Origin: Prostheceraeus crozeri
Taxonomy: Eukaryota > Platyhelminthes > Polycladida > Euryleptidae
Assembly: GCA_907163375.1 (NCBI GenBank)
Contig: CAJQUW010001446.1
Coordinates: 682,001-746,000 of the forward strand
Reading direction: 5' to 3'
DNA length: 64,000 nt
The position numbers and the translations under genes are program-made. The stretch's first letter is position 1; every line of letters begins with the position of its first letter. This document shows positions 11,132-24,200 of this stretch, piece after piece. The notes beneath the pieces were generated by a model, which saw only the letters and a list, made by a program, of their open reading frames with translations, ran no database searches and was not told the DNA's origin.

Positions 11132-13879
11132 ACGTCATATAATCCGAATGAGAGCAGGCGTGGGTTTTCATTTTTCGGACAGTTTTACTAAAAAATATCT
11201 CAAACATTTGAATGAACTTGCAAATTAATTCTTTGACCATCACTAAAGATTCACTCAAAAACAGTTTTCCAATTCAGAATTATATAATATGTAAAAAGAG
11301 ATAATAAGATTACACATAAGATTTACACAGTCACCTACTAGATGCAATTTTGATCAATATAGAACACGTCAGTGCATGTAGGTATTCATATTCGCATGTG
11401 TGCACTGCGGATTCATTGTTGGAAATGTGCAAACGTGTGTTTAATATTCAAGTCGTAATGTCTCGCCGCCGTGAAAGTAATTGCCATGCTTTTTATTAAC
11501 TTTTCCAGTGCATGTTTAGAATATTTTGAGAAACACAAGGGGCCCAAAAGTGACTGCGTTTTAACTATCTCACTTAAAGAGTCCTAATTATTTCTTGCGG
11601 TAGCTGATAGAGGTCGATTGAAGCAATCAGCAGCTGCTGAAGCGTGCGTAATTCGCATCTTATCAGCGATAGGTGATAAGTATTAGATGGCTATCTATCT
11701 CTGATCGAATCTGAATCCAGGATGAATTTAATTTTGTCTCACCACTAAGCAATTTACTTTTTTATTCATATTCTTTCGCGATGCTATAAAGTACTGACAC
11801 AATCGAATATAATGTGGTGGCTGCTGCTTTGTGGCACAATAATGGCTAGACAATTCAATGATAAAGCCGGAAAAACAAAAATGAATTTCTTCTTGAGCTT
11901 CCTGAAGAATAACAAGAAAGTGGGAAAAGAAGCTATTTGAAAGAAGAAGCGGTCACCTGAATGAAAGAGCAAGTACCACCGACTATGCTAAGGCTGTGGT
12001 AGAAGAAAACACAATAAAATCAACAAGTTTGACTTACTGTATAGTCTGGTTCTGTGCTTTTGATATAGATGCTTGAATTTCCATGTGCATTCATAAGAAT
12101 TTTGTAAAAAATGAATCGTTTATTGATCAAAAACATTCGTTTATTGATCTAGCTGGCATAAATTTTTGTCAATTTACACCTTTCACGTACCCAAGAAATT
12201 TATCTATGCATACAAGGAAAGGGTACGTAAGCGCGTACAGTGATGATAAAACTCGCAAATATATGTGTTTTAACAAGCAAAAGCTTGAACCACTTTGCAT
12301 CCACACAGCTGCAATAGTTTCTGAACTAGTGACTAAGAAATCTAACCGGTCTTGGTGAGAGGCATGTGGAAAGTAAATGAAGTAAGCGAGGCAAGGTTGT
12401 ACGCTTCATTTTGAATGGCTGTTGCGATCTGTATCTGCGATTTCATTGGCGTAAATTTGCTTCGTGCAAGCTCTTGAAACAATTGCAATTTTTAGTGGAT
12501 TGAAGTGCAATTTGCTGTATTTTGTCTAGACTGTTACTGATGAGTTCAACATCCTAAAGACTGACATTTCAAATTTCTAAGAGAAATAATGTTATCCAGA
12601 CTTTTACAACGACATGTGCATCGTCGGATTCTGCAGAACTGTTACTGTTCTCGACAAACATCAATCTAAATGGATGAGAAAGATATTGTTTTTCTTGGAC
12701 GAATGAACTGCTTGCCTGACAGCAAAAATGAAATCAAAGAAGCTGACTGATTAAGAATTTTGATGATGTCAAGTAACTTGTATAAAGGATCTACGATCGC
12801 AATGTTGACATTAAGGTGTCCTTGAATGATGTCGCAAAAACGCAAATAAGGACATTTTTGAAACGGTGTCATTTCTGGCCCATTCCGCATGTATAGATTC
12901 CGGTTTTCAAGTCTTGCTCTTGCAGAACGCGATGATCTTCAAACCATCCGGTATCGTATAAGTTAGGATCTAAGAGATAGAATCATTCTTAGTAAGAGGA
13001 TTGTGCATGTATATGTGCTACTGGGAAGGTCACATCCTAATCAAAATAGTCTAATGATATCAACGCTCGGCATGATAAACATGATTGCAAAGAGAGCACG
13101 TTTTACTCCATTGAACACCAACAAAGCATAAAGGAAATGTCAGGCTTGAGAAGATGCCAAAGAAAATTATTTAAAATTCGACAGCTCGGTCGGTCCCTTT
13201 CTGTTTCCAAAAACCCAGCGCTGTACTGGATCCCATTCCGCACATAATACTCAGTGCTTAAGATTGCCACCGCAACGAGACCTGCATTAAATCAAAAGAT
13301 TGAAAATTTTCCCATATTAATGGCTATATTATTGACTGTCCACATAGTATTTGAATACCTGGATATGATCCCATATTTTCTTGAGGTATCACATTCAAGC
13401 TCACGTGAGTATTTGAAAATTGCTCAATAAGTGGTTGAAAAAATGCTAGTTAGTGACATCCTGTCACCCCCAGAAAAAGATGCAGTGAGTGTATTCAATG
13501 AGATTATCAAATGAGCGATCTCATGTTTAATTTCTGAACAAAATTCTATTCGCAGATTCAGTTGCGTCAAGTAGGTTATAACCCCACAATCCACATGTAG
13601 TTGCATCACATTGCTATCTAAAACAATTGCGCATTCATCTAGATGAAAGTTGTTTCATAATGTGCTTTGACGGCTTTATAGAGCTGTCATAGAATTGTTG
13701 TTTAATGATGAACATTTTCTTTCGCAATGTACTGTATTCGCTTGCGAAACAACAATCACACTTTTGCATCTAAAACCATTAATATTAAAGGATTAATGAG
13801 ATTTTCTTCTACAAGTGCGTCTCGATTAGTTACACTCAATGAGCATGAGCATGAAATTCTAGAAATCCTCTGAAAACCA

Positions 13880-13976
13880 GGGTTGGGTCTTGGGTTCACT
13901 CTTGGGTTTTGGGTAGTCTTGAGGGCACCCAAGAATCTTGGGGTGCGGACCCAAGAGCTTGGATATCCCCCCAAGA
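13880..13976. repeat. CTTGGGT / ACCCAAG repeat tract
   Basis: Five to six TTGGGT-type units on the plus strand are followed by several inverted CCAAGA units, giving a GC-rich, partly self-complementary tract in AT-rich intron. Confidence 0.5.
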
Positions 13977-16000
13977 GTAAAGAAATTGACCATGAATGAT
14001 CATTTGCGGTTTTCTTGGAAAAATTCTGCCTAAGTATATGACCACATCATGTCATAGCAAGTCATCTACATGTATGTACATATAAATATGAAACCTACAT
14101 CAACCCCACGATTGGTCTTTCTATGATAAAACTGTGTTATCATCAACTTCGATATAGACCTACCGTAAATGTCTATCTGATAGTTTGTTTAATTAGCTTC
14201 TTAACCTATGCTTTGATTACCTATGGTTTCCTTGTGAATTTAATCCATTTAGCTATATGCAATGCATATTGTGTTAGACAGAATTTTGTATATATCATTT
14301 TGCGTGAAATAAAACAAATAATACATGAAAAAAATGCAATGCATTAAACCAATACCTGTATAACGCTTATGCTGTTAAATTGGTAGCCTACAACAATTTG
14401 TAGATAACTTGCTTCACATAGCCTCTTGCCTTAAAAGTTAAAAACTTCGGCCTATATTGCTTATTCTATTATTAGGCTACATGTATTAAAAATAGAAAGA
14501 TATCGGTATCATTAAATGCAGTGACATTCTTTGATGATTGCTTCTTACGATTAGGACAAATATCGTTATATCTACATTTGTGCTATTTTCATCTTATACG
14601 AGGCCTATGTTATGTGTGTTTCGTTTCTCGATCAGACATGTTGTAAGGAATGTAGTTTAGTCATGCATGTTGTTCTAATTGGGAAATTATTAGACTGTAG
14701 ACGTAAACAGGGTTGATGATATCAAGCCCAGCGATAACCTATGCCGATATTTAAAACTTTAAGCTGAATATTAATATGGCCTCAATTCCGTAATAACAAA
14801 TTCATATAATGAATAGTAATCAATATGAACATTAGATACATATTAATTGGATATCAATATGTACAATATGATATGATTCAAAATATCTTCATGCAATTTT
14901 AAATCTCAATCAAAATTCCAAGCATGTTCTGGAAATTGTTGCTCCACTTCGAAAGAGAAATACCCAAGCTCAAGTTTGGACCCAACCTTGTGAAAACCCT
15001 TAGAAATTAGAATGAGAAAGTAATTACTTTTGTACATGTACTGCACAGTGTACTGAATCTTTAATTTATTAATTTCAACGAACGAAAACGACTTTTTAAG
15101 CATAACTTATCATTTTAGATGAAAGTGAAGAAATTCGAGTGGCCGCGAACCGCCGCGAAATAGCGAAATTTTTCTGTGATTAAAAAATTGAAATATTTTA
15201 TGAAAACCCGCATTTATTAAATCCGAAGCAGGAGGGATTACTGTATTTGCAAAAATTCGACAAAATTTAGGTAAATAGCCTACTTCAAGTCGATTGATCT
15301 GCCTCTAAATCTTAATATTTTTGCGCAAGATTTGAGATTCCTTGGTTTTATATAAGGGAGACATGATTTGGGGGTTGAGAGCAAGAAAAAAAATTCCGAC
15401 TTTCGATTTTAAGGACCACCCTAGTAATTGCGGTGAAATGGCTCACCGCCAAACCCTTTTTCAGGCTATGACAATAATGCTTGAGAGCAATGCTGCGCAT
15501 AATGAACTTATCGCAGATGTTTTTCAAAATATCGCAAAAATATTTATACTATCAGTGATGAGTGGTATAATGAGATTGAGCAATCTTTCACAACATCTTC
15601 TCCGATGACATTCCATGTTTTCGCTACCATGTAAAATGGATATAGGCAATTAAAGTATATTGCAAGTTTATCGACACCTCTTGTTTGCAATTCTATAGTT
15701 AGAAATTCATCTTTTCGATCAAACATGCTGAACACCAGGTAGTAGCACGTAGAATATATGTTCAATTCGATCCGACAACTGCAATCTGTTTGAAAATTCT
15801 TACTACATTATTTCATGACCTCGACAACGTTGGTTTTGAGGTTGAGGCCGAAGCATGTCTTCATTAGACTATTCATCAATCAAGGTTTAAAGATGCTAGA
15901 GATAATCAAGAAAAAGCTCGTCTGTTTTCATGAACCAATGAAATGGATTGAATTTGGCCTCATTTAGGTGACGAGCGAAAGCTCTTCGATCATTATACAC

Positions 16001-16110
16001 AGTAGTTATTTACGTAGTTATTCAACTAGTATCATTTGCAGTTATTAGTAGCTTATTAGTAGCTGCTAGTAGTTATTCAACTAGCAGTTACGTAGTTATG
16101 GAACTAGTGT
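16001..16110. repeat. Degenerate AGTAGTTATTCAACTAG array
   Basis: AGTAGTTAT, TATTCAACTAG and TTAGTAGC units recur several times in about 110 bases. No coding potential. Confidence 0.5.
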
Positions 16111-16235
16111 ATGATTGCTTCTTTATAGCATTCTAAGAGTTAGATATGTTAAATGCCCGATCTCATAGCGTGATGCTCAATTAGATCTAGCGAGTTGAAT
16201 GATGTAAAGAAGCAATCATGCGCTGATTGATCTTG
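16107..16235. repeat. Foldback with ATGATTGCTTCTTTA ends
   Basis: ATGATTGCTTCTTTATAGCATTC on the left is inverted as GAATGATG.AAAGAAGCAATCAT on the right, with two to three mismatches over about 23 bases and about 65 bases between. A small MITE remnant is likely. Confidence 0.5.
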
Positions 16236-19200
16236 CATGCTCCTGTCCAGAATGAAAGGAAATACACATGTTATGAAGCATTTATGATGACCAAGTCACT
16301 TGAAAACAAAGATAGTCGCCAACTTCCTCAATTCAAAAAAATGCCCAAAATCATGATGCACCACCAATAGTGTCTACAATTGGAGATTGTAGACTATCGT
16401 ACTATCGAATTGTCCATTACCTCGTTAGCAACATGACGGCCTATACGTCCTATCAATGAACTTTTTTGGAATAAAAGTTCAGGCTTGCAGCCAAGAATTA
16501 GCAATGCTCCCAGAAAACGCAGCTTCATATTTTGGCTGGAAGAACACAAATCGATCCGACAAAGAAGCAAGATAAAATTGTATTGCCAACAAATTAATCA
16601 CAATGAGCAGTATGTCTACAAATGGATGAGAATGGATTATGAGCTGATGAATTGATTATTATGCGACTAAGTCCAACCAGCACAATGTAATTTGATTCCA
16701 ACGTTTTCAGACTTTGTGTGGATCGTGAAGCAACTGAATACAAGTGTTCATGACATCGAACCGAACTCACGGTTATCTGTGGTTACCCCCAGATGTGACT
16801 GGGACTGTAAACATGCGTTGTCAAAGCATAGCTATAACAAGGAACAAAAGCTTCTGTTGAACGAAGAAGTTCAGAAATCAGCTCATCGAGTTGTACTCGT
16901 AATTGAACCATACCAACTGCTGTGTCGGGTAATATGTTCCCCTCTTGTGTTACTAATTCTTTGGATGCCATATTTTGGCTGTAAACTTGTTTTTATTGAA
17001 TATTTTTATTCAAAAGTTAACCGGACATGTAAAGATTTACCACATCCAAGACCTGCGCAAGTTCTTGTAACTGACAAGGTGTCTTTTTTATTCTTTATGT
17101 CAAATTGAATATCCAAGCTAAGAACATAAGACAGAAATTCGATGAGAAAGAAATTTCTGTGTGTGTAGATTCCGTTAAACTCTTTCATTCGGTTAATCTT
17201 AGACGTTTGAGCAGAAGCAGTCCAATAACGAAAGTCTGAACAAAGGAATTTTTTGATTGTCTAAAAAGACTGCATACTGATATTTCATGCTGCGACATGA
17301 CATTATTATTTCATTAACCCTACACTTTGACCACAACTGACTACTCTCAGTCACAACCGACACAACCTTAGCTCTCAGTCGGTATAATATACTAAACATA
17401 TCCTTTTACATGGTACAAAGTTAATTGAAATTGAGCATCTTCAACAATGAAAAAAATCCTGTCAGACTTTTTTGAGCATTTTTCGGTAAAAGTTATTGGT
17501 ATTTTATCTTTGTGCATTCAACGAATCTTAAAATCTTTATATCATGATGAAGTGGAATTATAGCTCACAACATCTGTCAATTTTCACTAAAAAATTCCGT
17601 CGTTTTCATATTAAAATCCTGCCCGAGAAAACGCACAATTTTATTTCTGAAGGCCTGCTGACGACAGCTGACCACCTAAGAAATCAAAATATATGTCGAA
17701 ATAATCTATAGAACATAAGGTTGCATATGGAAAGGAACATGTATCCTCTACTAAAATTCAGCCATGACTTCAACGCGAAAATTTCATTTGAATATGGGTT
17801 AACGTTTTTGTGCATTTACAATTACTTATTTTTGAAATGGTCTGGACGTGGAATCGTAAAACTCCAATGTCCATTTTCATGAAGGGTACTTCAATGAATC
17901 AATGACACGACAAGCAGAGTAGTCCTCTATGTGAAGGCGGGTGGACTTATTTTTGCAGGACCGGCCTGGTGACTGTCTTCTACTCTGACCTATCTACTTT
18001 TTTGTGAGTGTAATACAGCCGCCTTTTACCTTAGGAATGACTTGTGAAAATCTTATTTGATGCTGTCTTTCCTTGTAATCACTTGTTTGAATGATTTGAT
18101 TATCTGTTTATTTACAAAACGTTATGATCGACTTGACTACATTTATCAGCTCTAACATTTGAGAGATATTCTTGCTAAGAACATCTGAACAGAAACATTT
18201 GATTGATAAGCCAATCATTAACATGACTCATGCAGACCTCGATTTGTGTCCTCAGCCAAATATTTGACTTTAAATGAAAACTGATCGCGTGTATTTTGAC
18301 GGCAACATCGTGTGGCAAGACGGCAGTTGGAATCAAACAAATTTTTTATCGAGATTAGAAATTAAGGCAAGACTTGGAGGATACATTATCGAATCAATTT
18401 TCATTATTAGATTTGTGTGTGGTAATGCCGGCTCCGTGGGTGTTCTGAAATCGTTTAGATCTGTTTAATGAATGAAAATGCGAATTCAGGAAATTCTCAT
18501 GATATTAACTTATTTCATTCAAGCTGTGAAAAGTGGGTTATCTCATCTCCAATTGCTTTGATAATTTCAATCTGTCATCATAACAGCAGATTGGTCTGAT
18601 TTATGTCGTCCATGTTGCTATGCCTATTTCATTTATCACGGCTTCAATGTTTACAATGCGGCATTTACAAGACATTAATTTCTATAAATCAATTGTCAAT
18701 TTTAGTTAACAGGTTTAATGGACAATACCAGTGGAATTTTTAAATATAGAACTGAAGCCATCTCCTCCCCATAAGCATGCAAGTATGGGACAAGGCATCT
18801 TATTGGCTGTTCTTGGAGGATCTTACTCTTTCTTATTACTCCTGGCTAGAGCAGAAATAAAAGATGAGGTTTCTGATTCGATGTTTCTGAACTGAACACG
18901 AAAACATCTTGAGTGAATCCTGAAATATGATAATTGATTATTCAGACATTGTTTTACAGCTACATTCAGTTGGTTACCAGCTTCAAATGAAACGGACCAT
19001 AAAACGCTCAAAATACTTTTACTTTGCGAAATTTGATTTGATACTGCTAGGTAGACAACTGACCTTCTATTATGTGTTTCCTGAGGCTAGCTCTTCAGTT
19101 TCGGGAAAACCATTGCTTCTTCGATGATGTATTTTATTGGCTTTGCCTTATTTTGAGCGTTCATGAGGGATATTGTGAAACACTCAGTAGAGATATGGTG

Positions 19201-19410
19201 ACTCAGTCGGAAAAGCAATGCTGATATATATACAAGAATATTTGAGATGTCTGAATAATTCGGTTGAAACAAGTTTGGTGGAATCGCGATTTATCAACTT
19301 GAACAAGCCAAGCATGATCAAGCGTCACGAAACAGCAGGAGCTGTTCTGCTACAAGTGTAGAAGTCGTTCATTATCAAATGTTCTGCCACGACAAAGGAT
19401 CTGGACCCGA

Positions 19411-19463
19411 TACATCCATGACATCCATGTGACCATGTGACATCCATCCATGTGACATCCATT
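19411..19463. repeat. GACATCCAT/GTGACATCCAT minisatellite
   Basis: Four imperfect copies of a 9-14-base unit containing ACATCCATG. Confidence 0.6.
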
Positions 19464-20756
19464 GCTTCCTGTTTACTACCCATAAGAGAACACACATGCG
19501 CACTTTTTTCGCTTATATCGACAACCAGAGGCTGATGCTGTCGCATTATAAATCAATTAAACGCGTTAGTGATGCTATAGTCTTTGCTTACTAACTCAAT
19601 CGAAAAGCGCCTAGCACTGAAATCAATCACGAAAACTTCCATTGTGCAGCAAATTCTTTTCATATGAAAACAATATGGATAACAGAGATGCGTAAATTAT
19701 ACAAGGATTGCATGCAGCTGATTATGCAAATCTGCATAAGAAGACACTATATTGTCTTAAATTTAAATCACTTACAAATAATTTGTGAATGAAATTGAAG
19801 TTAAATTATTTTAATTTCAGACAATAGAATTGTAGAGTATATCAATACTACCTGAAAAATTGCACAAATCTAAAATGAATAATGTAAATGACCCGCCAAT
19901 ATTTTAATAAAAAAAATGGGCCCTCAACGAAAACAAGTTGTCCACCCCTGCTGTATGAGCTTAAGAATCTCATTATCAGCTAAATCCAATCTCCTCACCA
20001 GCATAAACCAATTAATGAATCATTTTCAGTGCTTACAATGCCATCATCGTGTAAGTATGTGTAAAAGCTTTCTTTAGAGTGATTGAGCGGTTCATTTTCC
20101 ACTCATTACAATCAAACGGTTAATAATTGCCGATACAGCACGGACATTTGCATATCTAGCAACAAACCCGATCATCTCAATTAATGCCTCGTTTTTTGAA
20201 TTTGACAATTCTGTGCTGTTGGACTTATCAGGATGGGAAAATTATCTGTCAAAAGCTATTAAAATGTCTATATTTGGAATGCAAAAGTAATAATTGTCAT
20301 ACTATTTGCATCGAAAAACGACAGCAATATCGAAAATGAGGGAGAGTCATCACGCACTCATTTCTATAATCCTACGTCGAAATGAAATCAGCAGACATAT
20401 TTTTAGATTTTCATTTACCGAAATATGGAAAAATTGTGATTGACGCATTTTCACCGGAAATTTCAATAACAGAATCCAAAAAGACTCACATAAAAAATTA
20501 TAATCTTATAATAATGACAAGAATAAGATGACACTCAGCATTACGTCAGACATTGTAATAATCTAGGCCTATACGCTTGCAAATAAATTTATACCACAGA
20601 AATAATAGAATTGTTTTAACAGCTAGTGATGTGTGGTTACAAAAGTTGTCACAGTTAGGGCAGTCAACCGAACAGAGCGGTTGGTTGCGGCAAAAGCGCT
20701 TACTGCTTGCTGTTAACGCAGTTCAGTTTTGCATAGAGGTCGAGTTATTAGCTATA

Positions 20757-21239
20757 CAGTGCATCTTCGATAATCCAGATGGTCAAAACCCAATAAGTCA
20801 GTCAAAGATCCGGATAAGCAAAATATCCGGATAATCGAATTTTTAAATCCCATGTTAGCAAAAGCTTGTAGGCTTAGGTCAAAGACATTTGATTATAAAC
20901 CAAGACCCCCGTAGAATATGATCTACATATATCAATATAATTTGTATGTATATATCCATCCTGCGAATGTCGTAGAATGTAATACTTGATACATTTGATT
21001 CCGTTTCTTCGACTGTTTAATGAAATTATGAGCATCAATTGCATAATTTTGAGCAAAAATTAATTGCTGGTAAAGCAGGAGTTCTTCGTGTATGTACTGT
21101 CTAAAGAGGAGAGCAATGCTAAAATGAACATTCGATTCCATGTATGTACATGTACATGTTTTGATGGAATCATGGAGAATCGAACGAATTCTGAAATTAC
21201 GTCCGGATGATCGGTATCCGGATAATCGAAGATGCACTG
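20757..21239. repeat. pogo/Tigger-type MITE (483 bp)
   Basis: The left end CAGTGCATCTTCGATAATCC and the right end, GGATAATCGAAGATGCACTG, are exact inverse copies. The element is flanked on each side by TA (20755-20756 and 21240-21241), the target duplication of Tc1/mariner-superfamily elements. CAGTGCATCTTCGATTATCCGG-like ends are typical of pogo/Tigger. Subterminal CCGGATAA motifs recur just inside. No transposase frame: the 105-codon minus frame at 20932-21249 runs through the right end and is not similar to one. It would have been mobilised by a transposase made elsewhere. Confidence 0.85.
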
Positions 21240-24200
21240 TATTTGCCATCTTTGTGTAGAGAGGACGTAGGATATCTCCAGAAAGTTTCTATAATGGCTA
21301 CAAGCTTAATTCAAATCGTAGTCATCAGTGAATGTGTCAGTAATCGTGAACATTTTTGCAAATCAGTCAGGTGACTCATTAGAGAAATAAAAACTTGTAA
21401 TATTTTGATCACAACCACAGAATTAGACCGGTCGTTTCTTCTTCTGTTTGACTAGAAAAGAAACATCGGAACATGTAACGTTTATGAAATAGCACAATCT
21501 GCTGACATAATACCATAGCAATCAAACAATGAGCAGCCAGTTCAACATTAAATACGCCGCATTGTGCAAAGTTTCAGTGATTGTTATCATCCGGATCATA
21601 CAGCAAAGAGACACAGTCGATGTCAAGTTCTACAGAGAAGTCTGTGAATGTCTTTTCATGCTCCTGCTAACTTTTTTAATAATGATCGGAGGACCCAACA
21701 TTATCGAGAAAACTTTTGCGCAATAATCTGAATTCTACGAATTTGAAGGAATCGTGGCGATCGGAGCATTTTGGAGCAATCCACACGCGACGCACGACTA
21801 TTTTTCCTATCTCTGCAAAGTGTTAAAATTTTATTTTTGCCCACTTTGTAAGTTCCTGCATGTGCCATCGTTTTGAATCAGTTTGCACCTCTAGCAAAGT
21901 GACACGATTAAACAATATAATTCTGTGATCATAACTTTTAGTGGACGTGTGCACTAATCTGACCGACCGGCCAAATTTTTCTCATTTACTCTCCATCATC
22001 GTATTTGTGAATTGTAGCAGAAAAGATATCCAACATCAGTTATTGTGAGTAATAAGTCCTAAAAAGTGAAATGAATACAGCATTATGACATCTCATAAAC
22101 TGATAAAAAATAAAAATGAGTGCTTTAAGCATGTGAAGTGGCATCTACTATTTTCAAGAAACAAAACTTGTTCATCAGAGTTATTAATTTTTGAAAAGCA
22201 ACAGCACAACTGAACTTTGAAGATGAAATCAGAAAATCGCCTGCAGAATTTTTTAGAGGCATGTTGGAGTGTCATACTGCTCAGGATCGTTTGCAATGGA
22301 TTATGAAGATCAAACATGCAAAAAATCGGAACGAAGATAAGAAATCTGTGACCACAAGATCAACTTTTGTAATTTTCTTCAATGCAATCTACAGACTTTG
22401 TTAACGCTCCATCTTAATTAATATCCAGGCAAGTGACAATCACAATGTGAATCTTATTGGGCGGGAAAATGTTAGACTAAGCAGCATTTACATGTATACG
22501 AACTAACTACTTCGTATGTATACGAAGTTAACTGAAGATAAAGACAGAGAGGTCCTGAACTATAGACCCGCTGTCAGAGTACAGACTGGTGGCATCATAG
22601 TTATCCTATGTCCTCTCTAGGCTTAGATCATAGAAATTAACAATACCATAGAAAGTCCTAGAATGGAAATTGCATGAAAATTATGGCACACGCCGGGGGA
22701 ACTTAGTTGGTGCAAAATGCAAATTGTGCGAGCTGCTTTCCAAGTTTTCTGATTGGCATCTGTATTTATCAAGCCAATTTGTGATGTGGATTGTTGCCCT
22801 TTGTCCAAAGATCATGTGTAACAAAGCAATAGTGAATTTACAAAATACTGAGGTGACAGGATGACAAAGAAGGAAATCCTTTAAAACGTTTTGTACGCTC
22901 ATCATTTTGAAATATCGCTCCTATAATCTATCAAGAGTATAATCAGACACATATGCAACTTGTGATGTCGATTTACAGAGCATGCATTGCTACAGCTTGA
23001 AACCAGAGGCCAAGAAATCTTAGAGTATTCATTTTTCTTCAAAGCGCTCCCCTGTTCATTATATCTGAACAATTTTCAAAATCTCTGCATGCATTCGAAT
23101 ATCAGCTGCCAAAATATCATCACACTATATCACATAAGTCATTCAATGATTAATTGAAGAGTTCCAGCAACATTTCATTTATCTGAGAAATGATCGTAGG
23201 TAAAGAAGCTTTCAGTGTGTTTATTCCAGAAAAGCACTAGGTTTCGTAACCGCTTGACGGGGAAATTATCCAATAATTAGAAATTTTATCCGTGAACTCT
23301 TGAGATGTTCTTACAGCCCGTACAGCGACCACTTTCAATATGACTCTGTGAACCAAATTTCAATTCGTAATCCAGTGTTGAAAATTTATATAATAGTTGT
23401 CAATGACAGGCACGAATAGACACAGTATGTAAAACCATGGAATAGTAGACTATTTCACATGATACAATACCACCATCTCACTAAAATGCTCTTCATGAAA
23501 ATCCTGTAATTAGGTGTCAACAACTTCCACAACCAACTTGGCAAATAGTTTGACTGTGATGCAATGGTTTAGATCGAATCTCATCTACAAACCATAGATT
23601 TTTCCATGTGCCATCATTGTACATAGGCAAGATATCACACTTCCATTCTAGTGTACTATTATCCACTTCTGTGGCTTAGATAGCTTTGATACATCCGACC
23701 TCTACGGGTTTTTGCCATTAGCGATCCGCTCAACACTTGTCTTTATACTAATTCGTGAGATGCAACACTAATTCTTATTATGTGTCATACATATCTACAC
23801 GTGCGTACATAGTCATGTTACGCTGCTATCTATGGCTACATAGAATTCTCACTTTCGCTTTGTTTAAATCAGTGAAACCGCTTTGTCGATGGTCATTTCA
23901 GCCGCTCATTTAGGTCAAAGTTGCTAGATCGTAAGAAGAAGCAAAATGCTGAAACATGCAGCAGTTGTAGATTCTTGCCGCAAGACAATTTGTAAGTTAT
24001 TTTATCAAAATGCCTTTATATATAAAGAGAAATGATAACAATCATGAATCTACGAAGTACACTGATTAGTTGTCGATATCTTGCCACTGTCTACCACTGG
24101 AAGCCGCCATCATTTAGGTACCGTTGTCATGGCAACGCATGTCCTCGACGTTCGATTTTTTTCCATTACTATGGTTGCTCTAGTCCTTTATTATTATAAA

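Noticed and set aside
20932-21249. 105-codon minus frame as a transposase
   Set aside because: It crosses the MITE end, has no transposase motif, and exists by chance in a short non-coding element.
22506-22533. loxP-like palindrome ACTTCGTATGTATACGAAGTTA
   Set aside because: The arms resemble loxP, but the 8-bp spacer and 34-bp layout are absent. In an AT-rich animal genome this is chance.
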